From Oegoconia quadripuncta (lineage: Eukaryota > Arthropoda > Insecta > Lepidoptera > Autostichidae): a DNA stretch of 64,000 nucleotides. Position 1 is the first letter of the stretch, and every line of letters starts with the position of its first letter. Below the pieces are notes generated by a model. That model searched no databases and was not told where the DNA came from. It saw only the letters and a program-made list of their open reading frames with translations. The stretch covers positions 20,297,151-20,361,150 of the forward strand of contig OX438755.1 of the NCBI GenBank assembly GCA_949316235.1, read 5' to 3'. Shown here piece by piece: positions 40,101-55,100 of the stretch. The position numbers and the translations under genes were made by a program.

Positions 40101-43100
40101 GAGATAGGTTTAAAGTGTATAACATTCTAACCTTTTCGTCACAGTACATTTTTGAAAATCTAATGTATGTCAAAAAAAATATAGCATTATTTAGGAAAAA
40201 TAGTGATAAACATGATGTCAATACAAGAAATAAAGATAAACTTGCAGGTCACATAAGTCGCCTCCGCAAAGTCAGTAATTCATTCAAAGGGTTATGTATA
40301 CGCTTTTTCAATAAGGTCCCAGTTGATATACAAAATCTTCCTCTCGATAAATTTAAAGATACTATAAAACAGAAACTAATTAACAAAGCATATTATAAAA
40401 TATCAGACTATTTAGATGATAATCATCCCTGGACATAATGAGATTGTTCGCATGCCAGGCTATTTCACGATTAATAATGAAATATAAAAACCTTTTTGTA
40501 ATATAAAAACCTTTATGTAAAATCAAAACCTGACTTTAAAAGAGCAACCCTTCGAGTTTCTTGCTTGTTCTTCTCAGGGGAAAATTGCATTTTGAACAAG
40601 CGGTAGCTTAAAAAATGTAAAATTGACTATTTTAAGTGTACTCTGTGTACCTACAAAATAAAGCATTTTTGACTTTGACATTAGTCGCACAAAAAGGCGG
40701 CCTTATCCCTTCCACGCAAACCACCCTACCAGTAGAGGAGGTTTGCACTAATTATAGTTAATTCTATCTGGTATAATTTATTAGCATTACATGCCTGGGA
40801 AAAAAAAAATAAGGTATGTGAAGTCCCCAACCCGCACTGGGCAGTTCGCAATGCTCCTTCCGTAGATGCTGGGTGAGAAAATAAACATTCATTCACAGCT
40901 AAAGAAATCTAACAATATTGTATATTGCTAACTTATACTTTGGACCACCTTCGTGGCTCAATGTAAACAAAATAGGGCTTACGAATCGGAGGGCGCCGGT
41001 TCGATCCCCAGCGGGGTCCAGACTGAAACATATAAACCTATACAGCCCGCCCCTTTTTTTTTTTGACGGGGGGAAAACACATTTACGCGTTCGACCCGCC
41101 GCTGACGGGGGTCAGCGGCGAGGATATGTGGGACTCCCCGCTCCAGACGGGAGCGGTCCTACCCACTAAAAGCCCCCCGGTGGTCCTCCGCCCGCAGCTG
41201 TGCGGCGTGGCCACGGGGACCCCTCGCTAACCGCCCGCAGCTGTGCGGCGTGGCCACGGGGACCCCTCGCTAACCGCCCGCAGCTGTGCGGCGTGGCCAC
41301 GGGGACCCCTCGCTAACCGCCCGCAGCTGTGCGGCGTGGCCACGGGGACCCCTCGGTAACCGCCCGCAGCTGTGCGGCGTGGCCACGGGGACCCCTCGCT
41401 AACCGCCCGCAGCCACGCCAGCGCGGCGCGGGCCCTCCTGTAGGCTGCAGCAGGGAGGACTCTCCTGGTCCAGCCACCTCAAGAAGGCGCGTGGGAGCCC
41501 ACAGACAGACAGACAGACAAGACAGCCCGCCCCTGGTTTAATACAATCTAAATACATTATGGAATGCAGTAAATTGAATTGAATTAAATTTTCTCAGGAA
41601 ATAATGAATATTATTGCAAGTATTTAAAAAAATATCCAAAAACGTCGATGATTTCCTGTGAAAACTTAATTTGTATTGTGTAGGCCTGCATTGGTTACTC
41701 TCTATTTCAGACTGTACACGTTTAATACTCCACCAGTTAATGAAAATAACTCAAATTCACACTGTATGGAATACCTGATTATACAGATTGCCGATAACAT
41801 ATATATTAGGTCCTTACCTATGAAATTGTCGTTTTGTATGAAGAATTTCATTAAAACCTTGTTTTTACTGTTCCCTGATTAAGACTGTTTTCTCCATACA
41901 AACTTTTTTATTGTTTTTTTTTTGGGAACGGCAAATCCAAATTTAGCTAAACTTTGTGCGTGTTATCGGATAACATTAAGTTTTTTTAAAGTAACCGCTT
42001 TATAAAAGTTTCAGCGAATCTAAGATACGATTATGGGAAGCACATGAAAAGAGCTCTGTTAATTTTTTTTTAATTGTGTGATTTAGCCCAGAAATTAAAT
42101 ATTTCATGTGAAACCTTGAAATAATATTCAATTTTCCAAATAAAAAACAAATTTGGATATAGCTTTGAAAATCGCAGGAATTGGGTACATATGATTAACG
42201 AAGAAAAAAAGACTCCAATTTCATAGGTAAAGACCCAATATTAATAAAAAAAATGTATATTTGTGGTATATCAACCATCTGGCACCTATAAAACAAGCCC
42301 AGTTGCTTAGTGTGGAACTAGATGGCGCTGTTTATGATGTAAAACTAATAGTGTATCCCATGTTAGCGGACACGAAGAACTGGCGCATCCCCGCGGCGGA
42401 GGTCCCCCACAGCGATAAGAAACACTTCGGCAGCGGCGGGTTCGCGCCGTACGGGCTGGCCGGCATCATCAAGGGGGCCGCCGTCTGCTTCTACGGGTTC
42501 ATCGGTGAGTCATTCCTCATCGGCAGCACTGGGACACATGTGGCTCATGGACGTCCTGTGGCTGATATGATCCCAAATGTTTGTGTGTGTGTATTTGTGT
42601 ATCCTCTTCACGGCTGGACGGATTTTAATGAAATTTGGTTTAGTTATAAAGACTCGGATTAACATATAGACAATTTGTTAAATACAATAAGATATGTTAT
42701 AAAAGAAATGCCAATTTTTAACAATAATTTTAAATAAATAAAATAACCCTCTTAATATTTATATTTAAATTACTGCTCATTCATAAAGCGGACTCGTCAG
42801 AGTAGAACGAGCAAGAAACAGCTGTCAGAATTCCCCGGAATTAATCCAGCATCTCGTAGCTATCCCTCTGATCTTTAATATCCTCTCGTTATCCCCAGGG
42901 TTCGACTGCGTCGCGACGGCAGGCGAGGAGGCCCGCCGGCCGCAGAAATCAATCCCCTTCGCAGTGGTGGCCTCCCTGCTGGTCGTGTTCCTGGCGTACT
43001 GCGGCGTCTCCTCCGTCCTGACCCTCATGCTGCCTTACTACATGCAGGTAAATAACCCCTCGGCTGCTCTTAGCATGTGCAATGTTATACCAGGAGCGCA

Positions 43101-46100
43101 ATTGAAACACTATGACTCATGCTACGCGTATAAACCCCTACATAGGTGGTGCAATCACTTGTAAATATGCAGGATGATAAAATTTGAATTTGAGTTCCAA
43201 TTGTTGAAGATCCGGTTTGATTCCCAAGCAGGCCATGTACCAATGAGTTTTAAATTTAATTACTTATGTGCATTTATCCGACTGCTCTTAAAGGGTGAAG
43301 GAAAATATCATGAGGAAATCTGAATGCCTGAGAAATAAAAATCCAAAGGCATGTGAAGTCCCCAACCCGCATTGGGCCAGCGTGGTGGACTATATCCCTG
43401 CAGTGGGATGTTTACGGGCTGTGTTGAGGAGCAAAATGATCAACCATGTTTTTGATGGGAAAATTATTTGTTCTTATCTGAGTATTGTAAATTTGATAAA
43501 TATTTGTGTGGGTAGTAGTGTAAAGCCAGTCTTACGATGTATAGCATCAACATCGAGCCGACCGCTAATTCCTTTTATGGCCACCAGAGGCGCCCTTTTT
43601 AATAAAAATGACAAATTGGTGGGTACCTGCATTTAATTCGCCGCGGGTTCTGATTGGTTAAAATTAATTAATTCCGGCATTGTCATTGGTTGACCGATCT
43701 GCAGGCGTACCACGTAAGAAATGTTTAAGGTTCAACCTTAAAGTTTAAGGTTTAGCTCGCTTGCGGTCGACCGCAAATTTGGTACCACGTAAGCTCCTAG
43801 AAGTAAATTAAGGTTTATCGAGTTACCATTCGAAAAAAATACGAACCAACTTCTAAATGACGCATCAATAAAGTGCATAAATTCGTAAACATGTGTGTAA
43901 TAATCCAGAAATATATACTTCTTTCCAAAATTATTAAGATAACATTTAAAAAACACGAAAAACTTAAAACACGTGTAGTTTAAAAAAAAAAACTATAACT
44001 AGCAACACCCACATTCAATGACTGACATTTTGTTCCTTTCGACACAGTAATATTACGGATAGTAATATATATTTTATTTATAAATTGATTTTAAAAAAAC
44101 CAAATTTGTTAATTAGCTATCGACATTGCTAATGTTGAAAATGAAAATGTCTTATTAATGATAACTTGATAAGTCAAACATTAGATTTTCATTTGACAGT
44201 GTTTTATTTACGTACACGGAACGGAACGGATATTGCTAGTACCGGCTGACGGATTGTTGTGTTTTCGCGCCTAATATTTTTGGAGACCTTGCTTTGCTAG
44301 AGTTACATCTTGGTTTGGACTATCTAAAGGAAAGAAGTGGTCTAAATATCTATATACGATTCAAACGTTCTTTTTCTTCATTTTGCGTGTGCAATGGGTA
44401 AGTTAGTGTGTTTATAGAATCATCGAAACAAACCAAACAACAACATTCTAAATTACTATAATTTTTAGCTACGCCCCCTGTACCTCGTCTCCCTCGAGGA
44501 CCTAGAGCACGAGTGTCTGCTGCTCAGAGGGAGACCTTACGGGACTTTTTATCTCATCACCCGGAATTGGCCAAGGGATTCTCACGGACTTCCGAGGGTC
44601 GACGGCGATCCCAACTACTATGGGAAGATTTAGCAAATACATTGAATGCCCATGGTGACGGGACGGCGAAAACGGGAAAGGAGTGGTCTAAAGTAAGTAC
44701 AATGTATAGGTACACAAGTAAAAGTTTCGTGCGTGTGGTTTCCGGCGCTTTATAGGAATTGACTTAAACACTCCCTTCCCACGGATCATATAGGATGACA
44801 CTTAACACCAAAAACTTTTAAAGACTGTAACCACAAACTCAGAATACTAGAAGCTGACCGAACATAAGGATTTTAATCCTATTTATAGCATGACCAATTT
44901 TCATACAAAATAATAAACTACATTTAGATTTAACCTACATCCAGAAATAGGTAATATTGTCTGGTTTATTAGATCTAATACCATGTGACTATATTATTTG
45001 AATACAAGCAATATGCATATTAATGTTATGCTATGTCTGCTATTATGTATTATATGTCTGTGACCATAAAAGGTTTTGTTGTTAGACCCAGAGCAAAAAA
45101 GTGAATTTACTAACAGTGGCACTATACTATAATATTATACTAACCCTTATGTTTATAATACACTAATCCTTATGTTTAGGGATTACCTCATTTGGGATAA
45201 AGATCTCGAAGCTATGTATGTATGAGAAAGTATTTGGGGTGACTAAAGACTGGATTGGAAAGGGCTTTGACTTCTTCTCTATAATGGTACCATTCCTCCC
45301 ACCCCACTCAATACTTAACTTCTGCATCCCTAATTGTAAATATTTTATTGTCTAATGGAACACTCTGTTTAATGACGGGACACTGGCAGTAATGTTTAAA
45401 CAATTGCCATAAAGAAAAGAAAAAAACATATTTTATTGACGACCGATTGGTGTAGTGGATAATCGCCATAACCAACGGTTGTGGGTTCGATTCCCGTGAG
45501 GGGTATATGTTTGTGTGATGAATACGAACATTTATTCCCGAGTCATTGACGTCTATATAAATATTTGTGTGTTTATTTAGTATCCATAGTACAAGCTTTA
45601 CTTTTTTTGGAACTAGATGATTGGTGTAAGTGTTCAGTATGTTTTTTTTTTCAAATATATATCTTTTCAGTATTACAATGATTTGAAATCCAGGCTGAAG
45701 ATAAAATCTTCAGCTGTAAAGCGACACCAGGGTGGGACTGGGGGTGGACCACCTTTAAAACAATCATTTGATGATGTAGAGGAGGGGTTACTCGACATCC
45801 TTGGGGATGGCTTTGGTGAGGGAACCCCAGGAGTACAAATTGACCCCTTTTCTCAGGTTGCCAGTTCTTCAACTTTGTAGTTCAGAATGCTACAGTATAT
45901 AGTTAAACAACTTAAAGAATTTCTGTAGATACTGCTTGAACTTATGTGGGTGATGGTTTTATTGTTAGTAGGTAGTTAATATAGTATTTAAGGTTCATAT
46001 TAATAAAGCGATTTTGATTGAGGTTGAACTTGAGTCAATACATTTTTTAGGTACTCTTTTAATGTCAATATCTCAGATTTAACTCAAGTGTGATCTCAAT

Positions 46101-49100
46101 TGTGTGATGGCTTTATTTATATTATCCTTAGTAGTTGTTATAGTGAGGAATTTTGTGAAGTGGATGTGATCTAAACCACTTTTTAACCGACTTAATTATT
46201 TATTTATTCTTATTTTATTTTTAAGGAAAACCGACAGCCGTGCTATGTCACAAATAACAATTGAAAATTATTCGTGACGGCTAATAACAGGTTCTCACAT
46301 ATAGAAATATTGTAGAAAATATTGTAGTCTATAAAGCTAGCAGAATCAAGTCACATCAGAATCAACACCAATATGTAGGGGTACACATTAAGTTATTTGT
46401 GTTTTTACAGACTTTATTGCCAGATAATAATGATGAGGAAATTGAGGATCATCACATGCCATCACATGGAACCGAAGAAAATGGATGTATGGATATTTTA
46501 TATATTACAGTATTAAATAAAATTGTATAGTTGCAAAACAAATACCAATATACTACGTTAATCTACTAGATACTATCTATAACTTGCCAATATGGTTCAA
46601 CAGGCGATATCGTCAATTTGGGTGCCTCAGGTTCGGGTACACAACCCGAACCATTGTCGCCGCCGCCGCCACGAAATGTAGCAGCTGCACCGGCACCTAC
46701 ACCACCATCGCCACGGCTGACTGCACCATATCCATGCAGACGTGCGCAGTCTGGTGTGTTTTGTAGGGGGCCACGCTCTAGAGTGCCACACTCTAGATCT
46801 GGCAGAGCTACACCAGTTATCCGTCCCACATCTACCAGTGGTATGTATATCCAGTATACAATGAATTTTCATTTGGAACCGACAATCTGTCGTTAGACTT
46901 TTAATTGGATGTAGCTTGTGTTACCACAATATCGAATGTTTGATGAAGTATTTATGAAATAATGAATATTTAGAGATTTTGAAAATTTTACATATTTGCA
47001 GGGACATATTTGACTCAAATCGAAGAGTCACGACGGATTCTCTCCCGTATTGAGACCAACAGGGTGACAGCCGAACAGGCTCATGCCGAAGCATTGGCAG
47101 GCATACGGGAAGAATTGGCGACGGCATTGCCACGGTTGGCGGCGGCAGCTGAACGACAAGCAGCTGCAGCCGAACGCAGAGCGGCAGCAGCTGAACGTCG
47201 AGCTCTTATCGAGGAGCGAAGATATGAGAATGAAGTGCGTGGCATTGAGAATTTCGAGTGAGTTTTGTAGTATTCATTACCTCATAAAATATCTCAATCT
47301 AACATTTTAAATTAAACTAAGTCTTATTGGAGAGGCGTTAAAAAGTTAAGAAGTAATTAACCAATTTGAAATTATTTGTTTTTTTTTTTAGCCCCAACAA
47401 TTATCCAGTTTTACAATAGCAGCTCTGCAGCCAGGCTTGGATGTTGTATGGGACAGGATGGCTGCTACCTTCGCCTTGCAAAAGCTAAGTATTTTGTTTC
47501 AACACATTATTCTTTCTTAGTTAGCTACTTTACTAATCATCTATTTTTGATTTCAGGAACACCATGTGGCACAGGCACTGTCGGAGGTGGCTAACTACCG
47601 TCACCTATGGATAATCCAATCACATCACATCCAATTTTGTTTAAACCCATTTGTTGTTCACATTACTAATCGTCTATTTTTGATTTTCAGGGGCAGTGCT
47701 GACGAAAACATTATTTACTTTTCTTTATTAGTTTTAAGATATTTGTATTAGTGATAATTATTATTAAACTTTATGATAGATTTAATATAGGTATTTGTTA
47801 ATTTGAAAATATACTGATAAATAAATTGTATTTTTTTAATTTGTAAGCATACATTTAATTTTGTTACTGTAAAAGTTTTACTTATTTTTATTTCTTTATT
47901 AGTTTGTATTAGTTATTTTTTAAGTTTTATGATTGATTTAATTTCTAAATATCTTGATAACATTTGCATTTTCTTTATTTGTTAGCATGATAATGACCAA
48001 TTTACATTTTATTTTGTTACTGTATAAGTTTTACTAATTTTTATTTTTTTATTGGTTTGTATTAGTCATTCATTAAGTTTTATAATTGATTTAATTTCTA
48101 AATATCCTGGTAATATTTGTATTTTCTTAATTTACATTGATCAATTTACATTTTACTTTGTTATTGTATTAGTTTAAGCTGTGCATTTGTTTTTTTTGTT
48201 ATTGATAAAGGTCGGGTTTTCTTATGGTGCTTCTTTTTCCCGACCTCGTGATCTTTGAAGCACCATTATTTCAGATGAGACAAGTACTCAATGTCAGTAC
48301 TTAAGTTCAACACTCTCATGGTGTAGAATACACCGAGTACTTCTTCACCTGAAATAAGCTAGGATGGATCTAAGATAATTAAAATTTGGCCTACTTACTT
48401 ACTTACTTTACATTTGTGTTTTCAATGATCTAAATACCACGACGTACATGTACAGGGTGGGTATAACAATCCGTAAGGTGAATAAATAACATTTGTAAAA
48501 TTGTTTTCTACTTAAAAAAGTTACACCTTGTACATCGTACTTACTCCCCGTAAAAAATCCATTACCTACCCTTGCTAACTAAATTAACTAACAATTGTGA
48601 GAAGTAACCTATGTACAGTCGGGTAAAAATTGCAGTGGTAGTCCTAGATCAAATGATTAAATTGCTAAAGAAAAAGACGTGTATTAAGTAATTCCTGTGT
48701 AGTAGAATGCACAAGAATGGTACGCGAAACACTTAAATACAAATGTTTTCAAAAAAAAATCGTTGGAAGTAGTCAGTTCAAAAGTGTAGTCACGACTACA
48801 CTTTTGAACTGACTGTAATGTGCACAAAGAAGCTTGAAGAAGCGCTTTAGATGAAAGCGGTACTAATTCTTCACCACTTCTCTGACAAAGCTGTGGTGGA
48901 GATAAGAAATATTCCCTGAGTATGGTCTGAAAGTTAAGTTCTTTTTAGATATACTGTGGCGGGGACCGACGATGGGAAAAATCCCAGTGTCCCCATTTTT
49001 TTTAACGTTTTCACCGCAGACATTAGACCGAACATAAGGGTAATATGGTGCAGTTTCTATTCAACAAATATTAGCCATGTGTGAGGAAATGTCTAGAAAA

Positions 49101-52100
49101 TGGGTTAAACTGCTGCCCATATATTATATATAAAATGAGGTAATAGTTTGTGTGGCTTATCAATTATGATTTAAATAATACCTTATCTAATAGGTACGTA
49201 GTGTTTGGTTAGGAAAAAGGCAACATTTAAAAAATCTGTCTAGCATGATCAATCACTAGTGGTATTTTAATAAGAGTGTTTCGATGCTTCAGAGGGCGGT
49301 TTAAATAGTCAGCCTCGGTTGTTTTCAATTAAATGCATAAAGACAAGTCGGCGGCTTAGAAAAACTATCACGTGACCACTAGTCAGACACAAAATCATTA
49401 ATCCCTACTAGACCCGATGATGGATTATGGCCCATACCCTCCCTCAGTGAGAAGAGGCTGTGCCTCAACAGTGGGAACGTATAAGGCTTTGTTAGTTGAA
49501 ATGTTTAGTGGGGGCAGACAGCTACTTAGTCCTTACGTCTATTACCACTGGAGGATGCTACTAATTGAATATATAATACTACAAATAGTTGCATCTGCCA
49601 CTACTCGTGACAAGCTGGTGGGGGCAGATGGGATAAAATGAGGCCCACGATGAAGTAGAGACAAATGACATAAACGGAATTTATGAAGGCTAAGACGTAA
49701 CCACATTCACCTATCTGCCGCCTCATTAACATTATTAATGGGAAGAAAAATTCCCAGCGTCCCCACTAGAGGGGACGATGGGAATATTTCGGAGATTAGG
49801 GCGAGAAGATTATTGAAATTCTCTGGCAAAGCTAAGTCGGTCGCTGCCTAAATTTGCATTCTCCGACAAAGTCAACTTATGTGCCTTACAGCTGTTACGT
49901 ATTTTTATAATAGGGCTTAACTTACACCATACAAGGATTATTGAAAAAAATATGCTTTTATACCAGAATAAAATACTTTTTATTATTCAGATCCATCCTA
50001 AACTTATTTCAGGTGAGGAAGTAGCTCAAATTAAAAAGATGAAACTAACCAAATGACTTAGACATTCAACTGCTTGTCTCATCTGAAATAATGGTGCTTC
50101 GAAGATCACGAGATCGGGAAAAAGAAGCACCATAAGAAAACCCGACCTTTATCAATAACGTAAATCAAATACACAGCTTAACTAATACAGTAACAAAGTA
50201 AAATGAAAATTTATCATTAACATTCTTACAAATTAAGAAAATGATATTATCTGGATATTTGAATATAAATCAATCATAAAACTTAATAAAGTAACCAATG
50301 CAAACTAATAAAAAAACCGAACTTTATCAATAACATTAAATCAATTACACAGCTTAAATAAATACAGTAACAAAATAAAATGTAATACATTAAATTACAC
50401 AACTTAAGCTAATACAGCAGCAAAGTTAAATGTTTTATCAGTATCATACTTACAAATTAACAAATACCAATTACATTAATAACCAATACAAATAGCTTAA
50501 ACTATTATAAAATATAAGTTGCTTCTCTGCCAGAGCGCTGCCCCTGAAAATCAAAATTAGGTGATTAATAATGTGAACAACAAACAAAAGAAACGAAATA
50601 CTCAGCTTTTCACAGGTAAAGGTAGTTCTAGGACAGCATAACTTTTTTTGTGTATTTTGATGTCATAGTTCAGTATTAATTAGTATGGCTTACCTGCTGC
50701 TTAATTTCTCTCTTGCCATATTCTGTTCACCAAGAAGTCTCTCATAGCTCTTCCTTGAGCTAACTGACGATTTCTGGTGTGGTCTGCTCGTATCCCTGCT
50801 TCATAATCATTATATGTTCTGAGGATCTGCAATTCATCATCCTCACGCTGTTCCTCTTCATATAATTCTGGAACAGGTAATCGAGCAGCATGGGCAATAT
50901 TGTGCAATATCACACAAGCATTGGTGATCATGCCAGCAGTGGCAGGATCATAGTGGAGCACACGATGATGCAATAAGCACCGCCAGCGTGCTTTGAGAAC
51001 GCCAATAGTTCTCTCCACTGTGTTACGAGCCCTAATTTGGCACTGAGTATAGAATTCGTCAGGAGAATTAGGTGCAGCATTCAATATTGGCGTCATCATC
51101 CACTTTCGTTGGGAGTAGCCTGAGTCACCTGAAAAGAATATAAAACATAAATATTACAATTGTTTTAAATTTCTAAAATATATTTAAGTATTGCCTATAT
51201 ATATTTCACTCACCTAAAAACCAGACAGACTCGGACGACTGCAACTGTTCCATGTGTTGTCTAAGTGGATGATGTTCCCAAATATAAGAATCATGACTAG
51301 CTCCTCCATGACTGGCGTCCACACTGAGAATATTTAAGTCACTGTCGCATATCTAAAATATAAGTAAAAATTACAGATCAAATTGCAATAATAATCTTTG
51401 TAATTACTCTAGAATGGGAGCTACTTACTATTTGAGTATTCAACGAGTGGTAATGTTTGCGGTTATAGTAGCGTTCCTCATTGTCAACAGGTCTAACAAT
51501 TGCAATGTGAGCACCATCAACACAGCCAAGAACTCCTGGCAAGTGGAATTTGTCATAAAAGCTGAAAAAAATAATGAATGTCAAGGCAACTAAGTAATGA
51601 GAAATCCTTATTGATAATAAACAGTACAAACAAACCCTTTCTTTATGGTATTTCTTTCTTCTAGTGTTTGTGGGAACCTAATATATTTGTTCCGCATGTA
51701 ATTACAATTAAATGCTTGGGTGACTTGATGCACACACTTTGACACAGTCTGCTGTGCAATGGTGTGTTGCGTGCATTGGCCAACCACTCGTTGGTAAGAC
51801 CCAGTGGCATAAAATTCAATGGCCGTGAGAATCTGTAACAATTTTCATAAATACAATCTCACATGAAAGACGAAAATGTGTATTGGTTGTGTAAATACTT
51901 TTTTATCTTACTTTGCAAACATTGGACCAGGGACTGAATGCGGTTACGGTATAAGGTTAAGGTACTTTAAAATCATAACGATACCCTTGTTTTATAAAGG
52001 TAGGGCCATACCGTTATTTAACCTTTTCGCGATTTCGGTACCGAAATATGGAGAAACGCGGGTGGGTTCGGGGCGGGGGTATGCGCGCGAGGCCCGCGGA

Positions 52101-55100
52101 GAGGCGCGCGGGCGCGGGGCGGGGCGCGGCCGCAGCGCAGAGACACGTACAAAGTTTAGAAATTAATTTTCTATTTTCTGATATGTAATATTATTTTGTT
52201 TTTTCTTTTGTGCTCTAAAGTTAAATGAACTAAAGTACCTAGCTTATTAGTACAGGTACTTTTATGAAAACAAGGTCAGATAAGTTGTATAATATATGCA
52301 TATAATAAGTTTTCATTTCACTGAGGATTTGAAGTGAATTCTTACAAAATAGCACAGCTGTTCCCGTGGGAATTACGGAAAAAAGTATCCTTGAAATAAG
52401 TCCAGAAGTTTTATATTATAATTTTCATTCAGATTGTAATTGTTTAAATTGATATAATCCTAACCTTAATCATCTCCGAAAATGATTATAATATATTCAG
52501 CGGTTTTTGCGAGATTGAGTTACAAAATACAGATGTACACTCTCATATTTTATAATAATACATAGTATTGTATTAAATTGGATAGGTATACTCACTCATT
52601 ATCTCTTGTTTTGCCAAAATATGACTTACGATACACGCTCGCTCGACACGTGCAAACACGAAAATAATAAATAAAACTAGAAAATCACCGTGTGGGTCAG
52701 AATGTACCTACAATGTACTAGTATGTACCTTTAATGAAGGTAATGTACCTCAATGAAACGGGAGCAATTATAATAATAAAGTGAGCCGCGGTCCTGACGG
52801 TCAGAATCGCGGGTGTATGTTGAACATGAATGTAATAAAATAGCCATGGGTATGTACTATTTACCAAACGAATGTACCTTCAATGTACCTCACGAAAATA
52901 ATCTAAATCAAATTGAATGAGTAATTAATGAGGAAATCAAGAAAACAAACTTTTGACGCCTACAATTTTTTTATAGCAATATGAATAGAGTTCTATTTTG
53001 CTCGTATTAAGAATGTAAAGCCAGTCATAAGAGAAATATTTATGGGTTTGTATATATGCTTCGATAAAGTAAAGAAACATGGATAAGACATAATCATTTA
53101 CTCATCGTTTATCAAAAGTTACAAAGAAAAAACAAAAAGCGTGATTACTTTTGTCCATATAATATACAATGCACAATTATGTTTTTACGGCTTCTTGTAG
53201 TTCGATTACATAGGTCATCATAACACACCCACTTATTTTGTCTGTAGCAATGGGCCTTGCAATGACCGATTTTGTCAAAAGTATTTGATATCGGCGGTAA
53301 GAATTCAATAATCCCTATGATCGTGTATGTTTTTGATTCTAGATTAATTTCCAGTGGCACTTCATCTATGCACACCAAGTCACTTTGACTTATCTCAAAA
53401 TTTATAACATTTTGCAAGACATATGTAAATGTTCGTATTCCATTGCAGTTATTACGACGACACAATACTACGTTATCGCTTACCAGCATAGATGCTGCGA
53501 AATCATTTAATTCTGAAACTTCCTTTTTGTTCATATCAATTAGCAGAAAAACAATCTTTCTGGTTACATTATTGAAAACACAAGATTCGTTTGTACAATT
53601 TTCTTTAATATCAGCGCTATAAATTGCATCAATCAAGAATTCATCAAATATTTTTGTCACGCTACATTCACAGTGTATTTCGGTGATTCCTTTTGAAAAA
53701 TTCGTTTTAAAATATTGTTCTGCAATTTGAGCACGAATTCTGTACAAGTCTTGTTTTGTTTTTTAAACATACAAAAATTATTGCCAGTGTTAGTTAATAG
53801 TTGTAGTCACGGCAAAACCATCAAGCACAAGCCGCTGCAATTACTTGAGCCGCAGCATCAAATGCGCATGTGTTCTTTAGTACCACCTTTTTTTTTTTTT
53901 TTTTTTTTTTTATTAAAAACTGGATTCGCGTTTGGCCACAATCTCACCTGATGGAAAGTGACGATGTAGCCGAAGATGTATCACGCGCACCCAGTAAATG
54001 CCTATTCACTCTAGACTTGAAGATCCCAAGGTTGTAAGTGTCGGGAAAAACCGACGCGGGCAGTGAGTTCCATACCTTAGCAGTCCGCATTATAAATGAC
54101 GAAGCAAAGAGCTTAGTGCGGATGTTCGGTATGTTGACAACATATGGATGGAAACCCCCCCCGCGCCTGGTTGTCCGAAGATGGAAAGGGGACGGTGGAA
54201 TAAGATCATGCAATTCCATCGCACACTCCCCGAAATGTATCCTGTAAAACACTGAAAGGCAAGCGACCCTACGGCGGTGTTCAAGGCTTTGCAATTTGCC
54301 GGTGACCGTTGAGTCATCGCCTATGAGTCTTATGGCGCGTCGTTCCACAGAATCGAGTGCAGCCAGTTGGTACTTGGCTGATCCGTCCCAGAGGTGACAG
54401 CAGTATTCCATGCACGCATTTTCCACACCAGATCTAGTTTTGAGACCGTTTAATAGAAGAGGAACGTCCCTAATAGGTCTTTTCTTTTTAGGCAATTCCT
54501 TGCTTCCGAGGCCTCTCCAATTTTCTATTAGCGTAGGGTTTTCTGCGAAAATCGAGTCATCTAAATATATTTCTTTTCTTTTTCTTGTGTTTACAGATTG
54601 TTACACACACTACTTCATCTTTATAATAAAAGTTTCCTACGGAACCCTCAAATTATTATTTTATTTAAAAAGGGTCTCACCACGGTATTGCGGTACGCTA
54701 ATTTGTCCGGTTGCGATGACGTCGTTAAGACGATTTCTAATTAGAGTGGGGGAACCCGAATCGTCCTCTGTTTGACCGCGACCTTGCTACCGGGAGAACA
54801 CTGCTTCGGTTGCCACCTGAACCCTCTTAAGTAAACTACGGAAGATCCCTCTAGGCTGAGTTTCCATAATAGTCTGGCTATTTTTAATGTAAGTTGTTTC
54901 TGATTTTGTGTCTGTCAACTGCGTGGTGTTCGTTATGGTTGCTGAGCCGTGAATACCAGCAGTGGACGAGGATATATGTGGGCACTAACTAATGCCTGCC
55001 TGTGCTCTTCAGGATCAAGGTTCGAAGTGACTAATTGTCGGCGTCGACATCCAGGTCTGCACCTGGGAGACCTTCGGGGTTGATCTACCCTCCCCCAAAA

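Noticed and set aside
41329..41541. 70-residue GC-rich open frame
   Set aside because: It reflects the 43-bp minisatellite and its flank.
46566..46872. Minus-strand frames opposite the Myb gene exon
   Set aside because: Shadows of the proline-rich exon 5, without known motifs.
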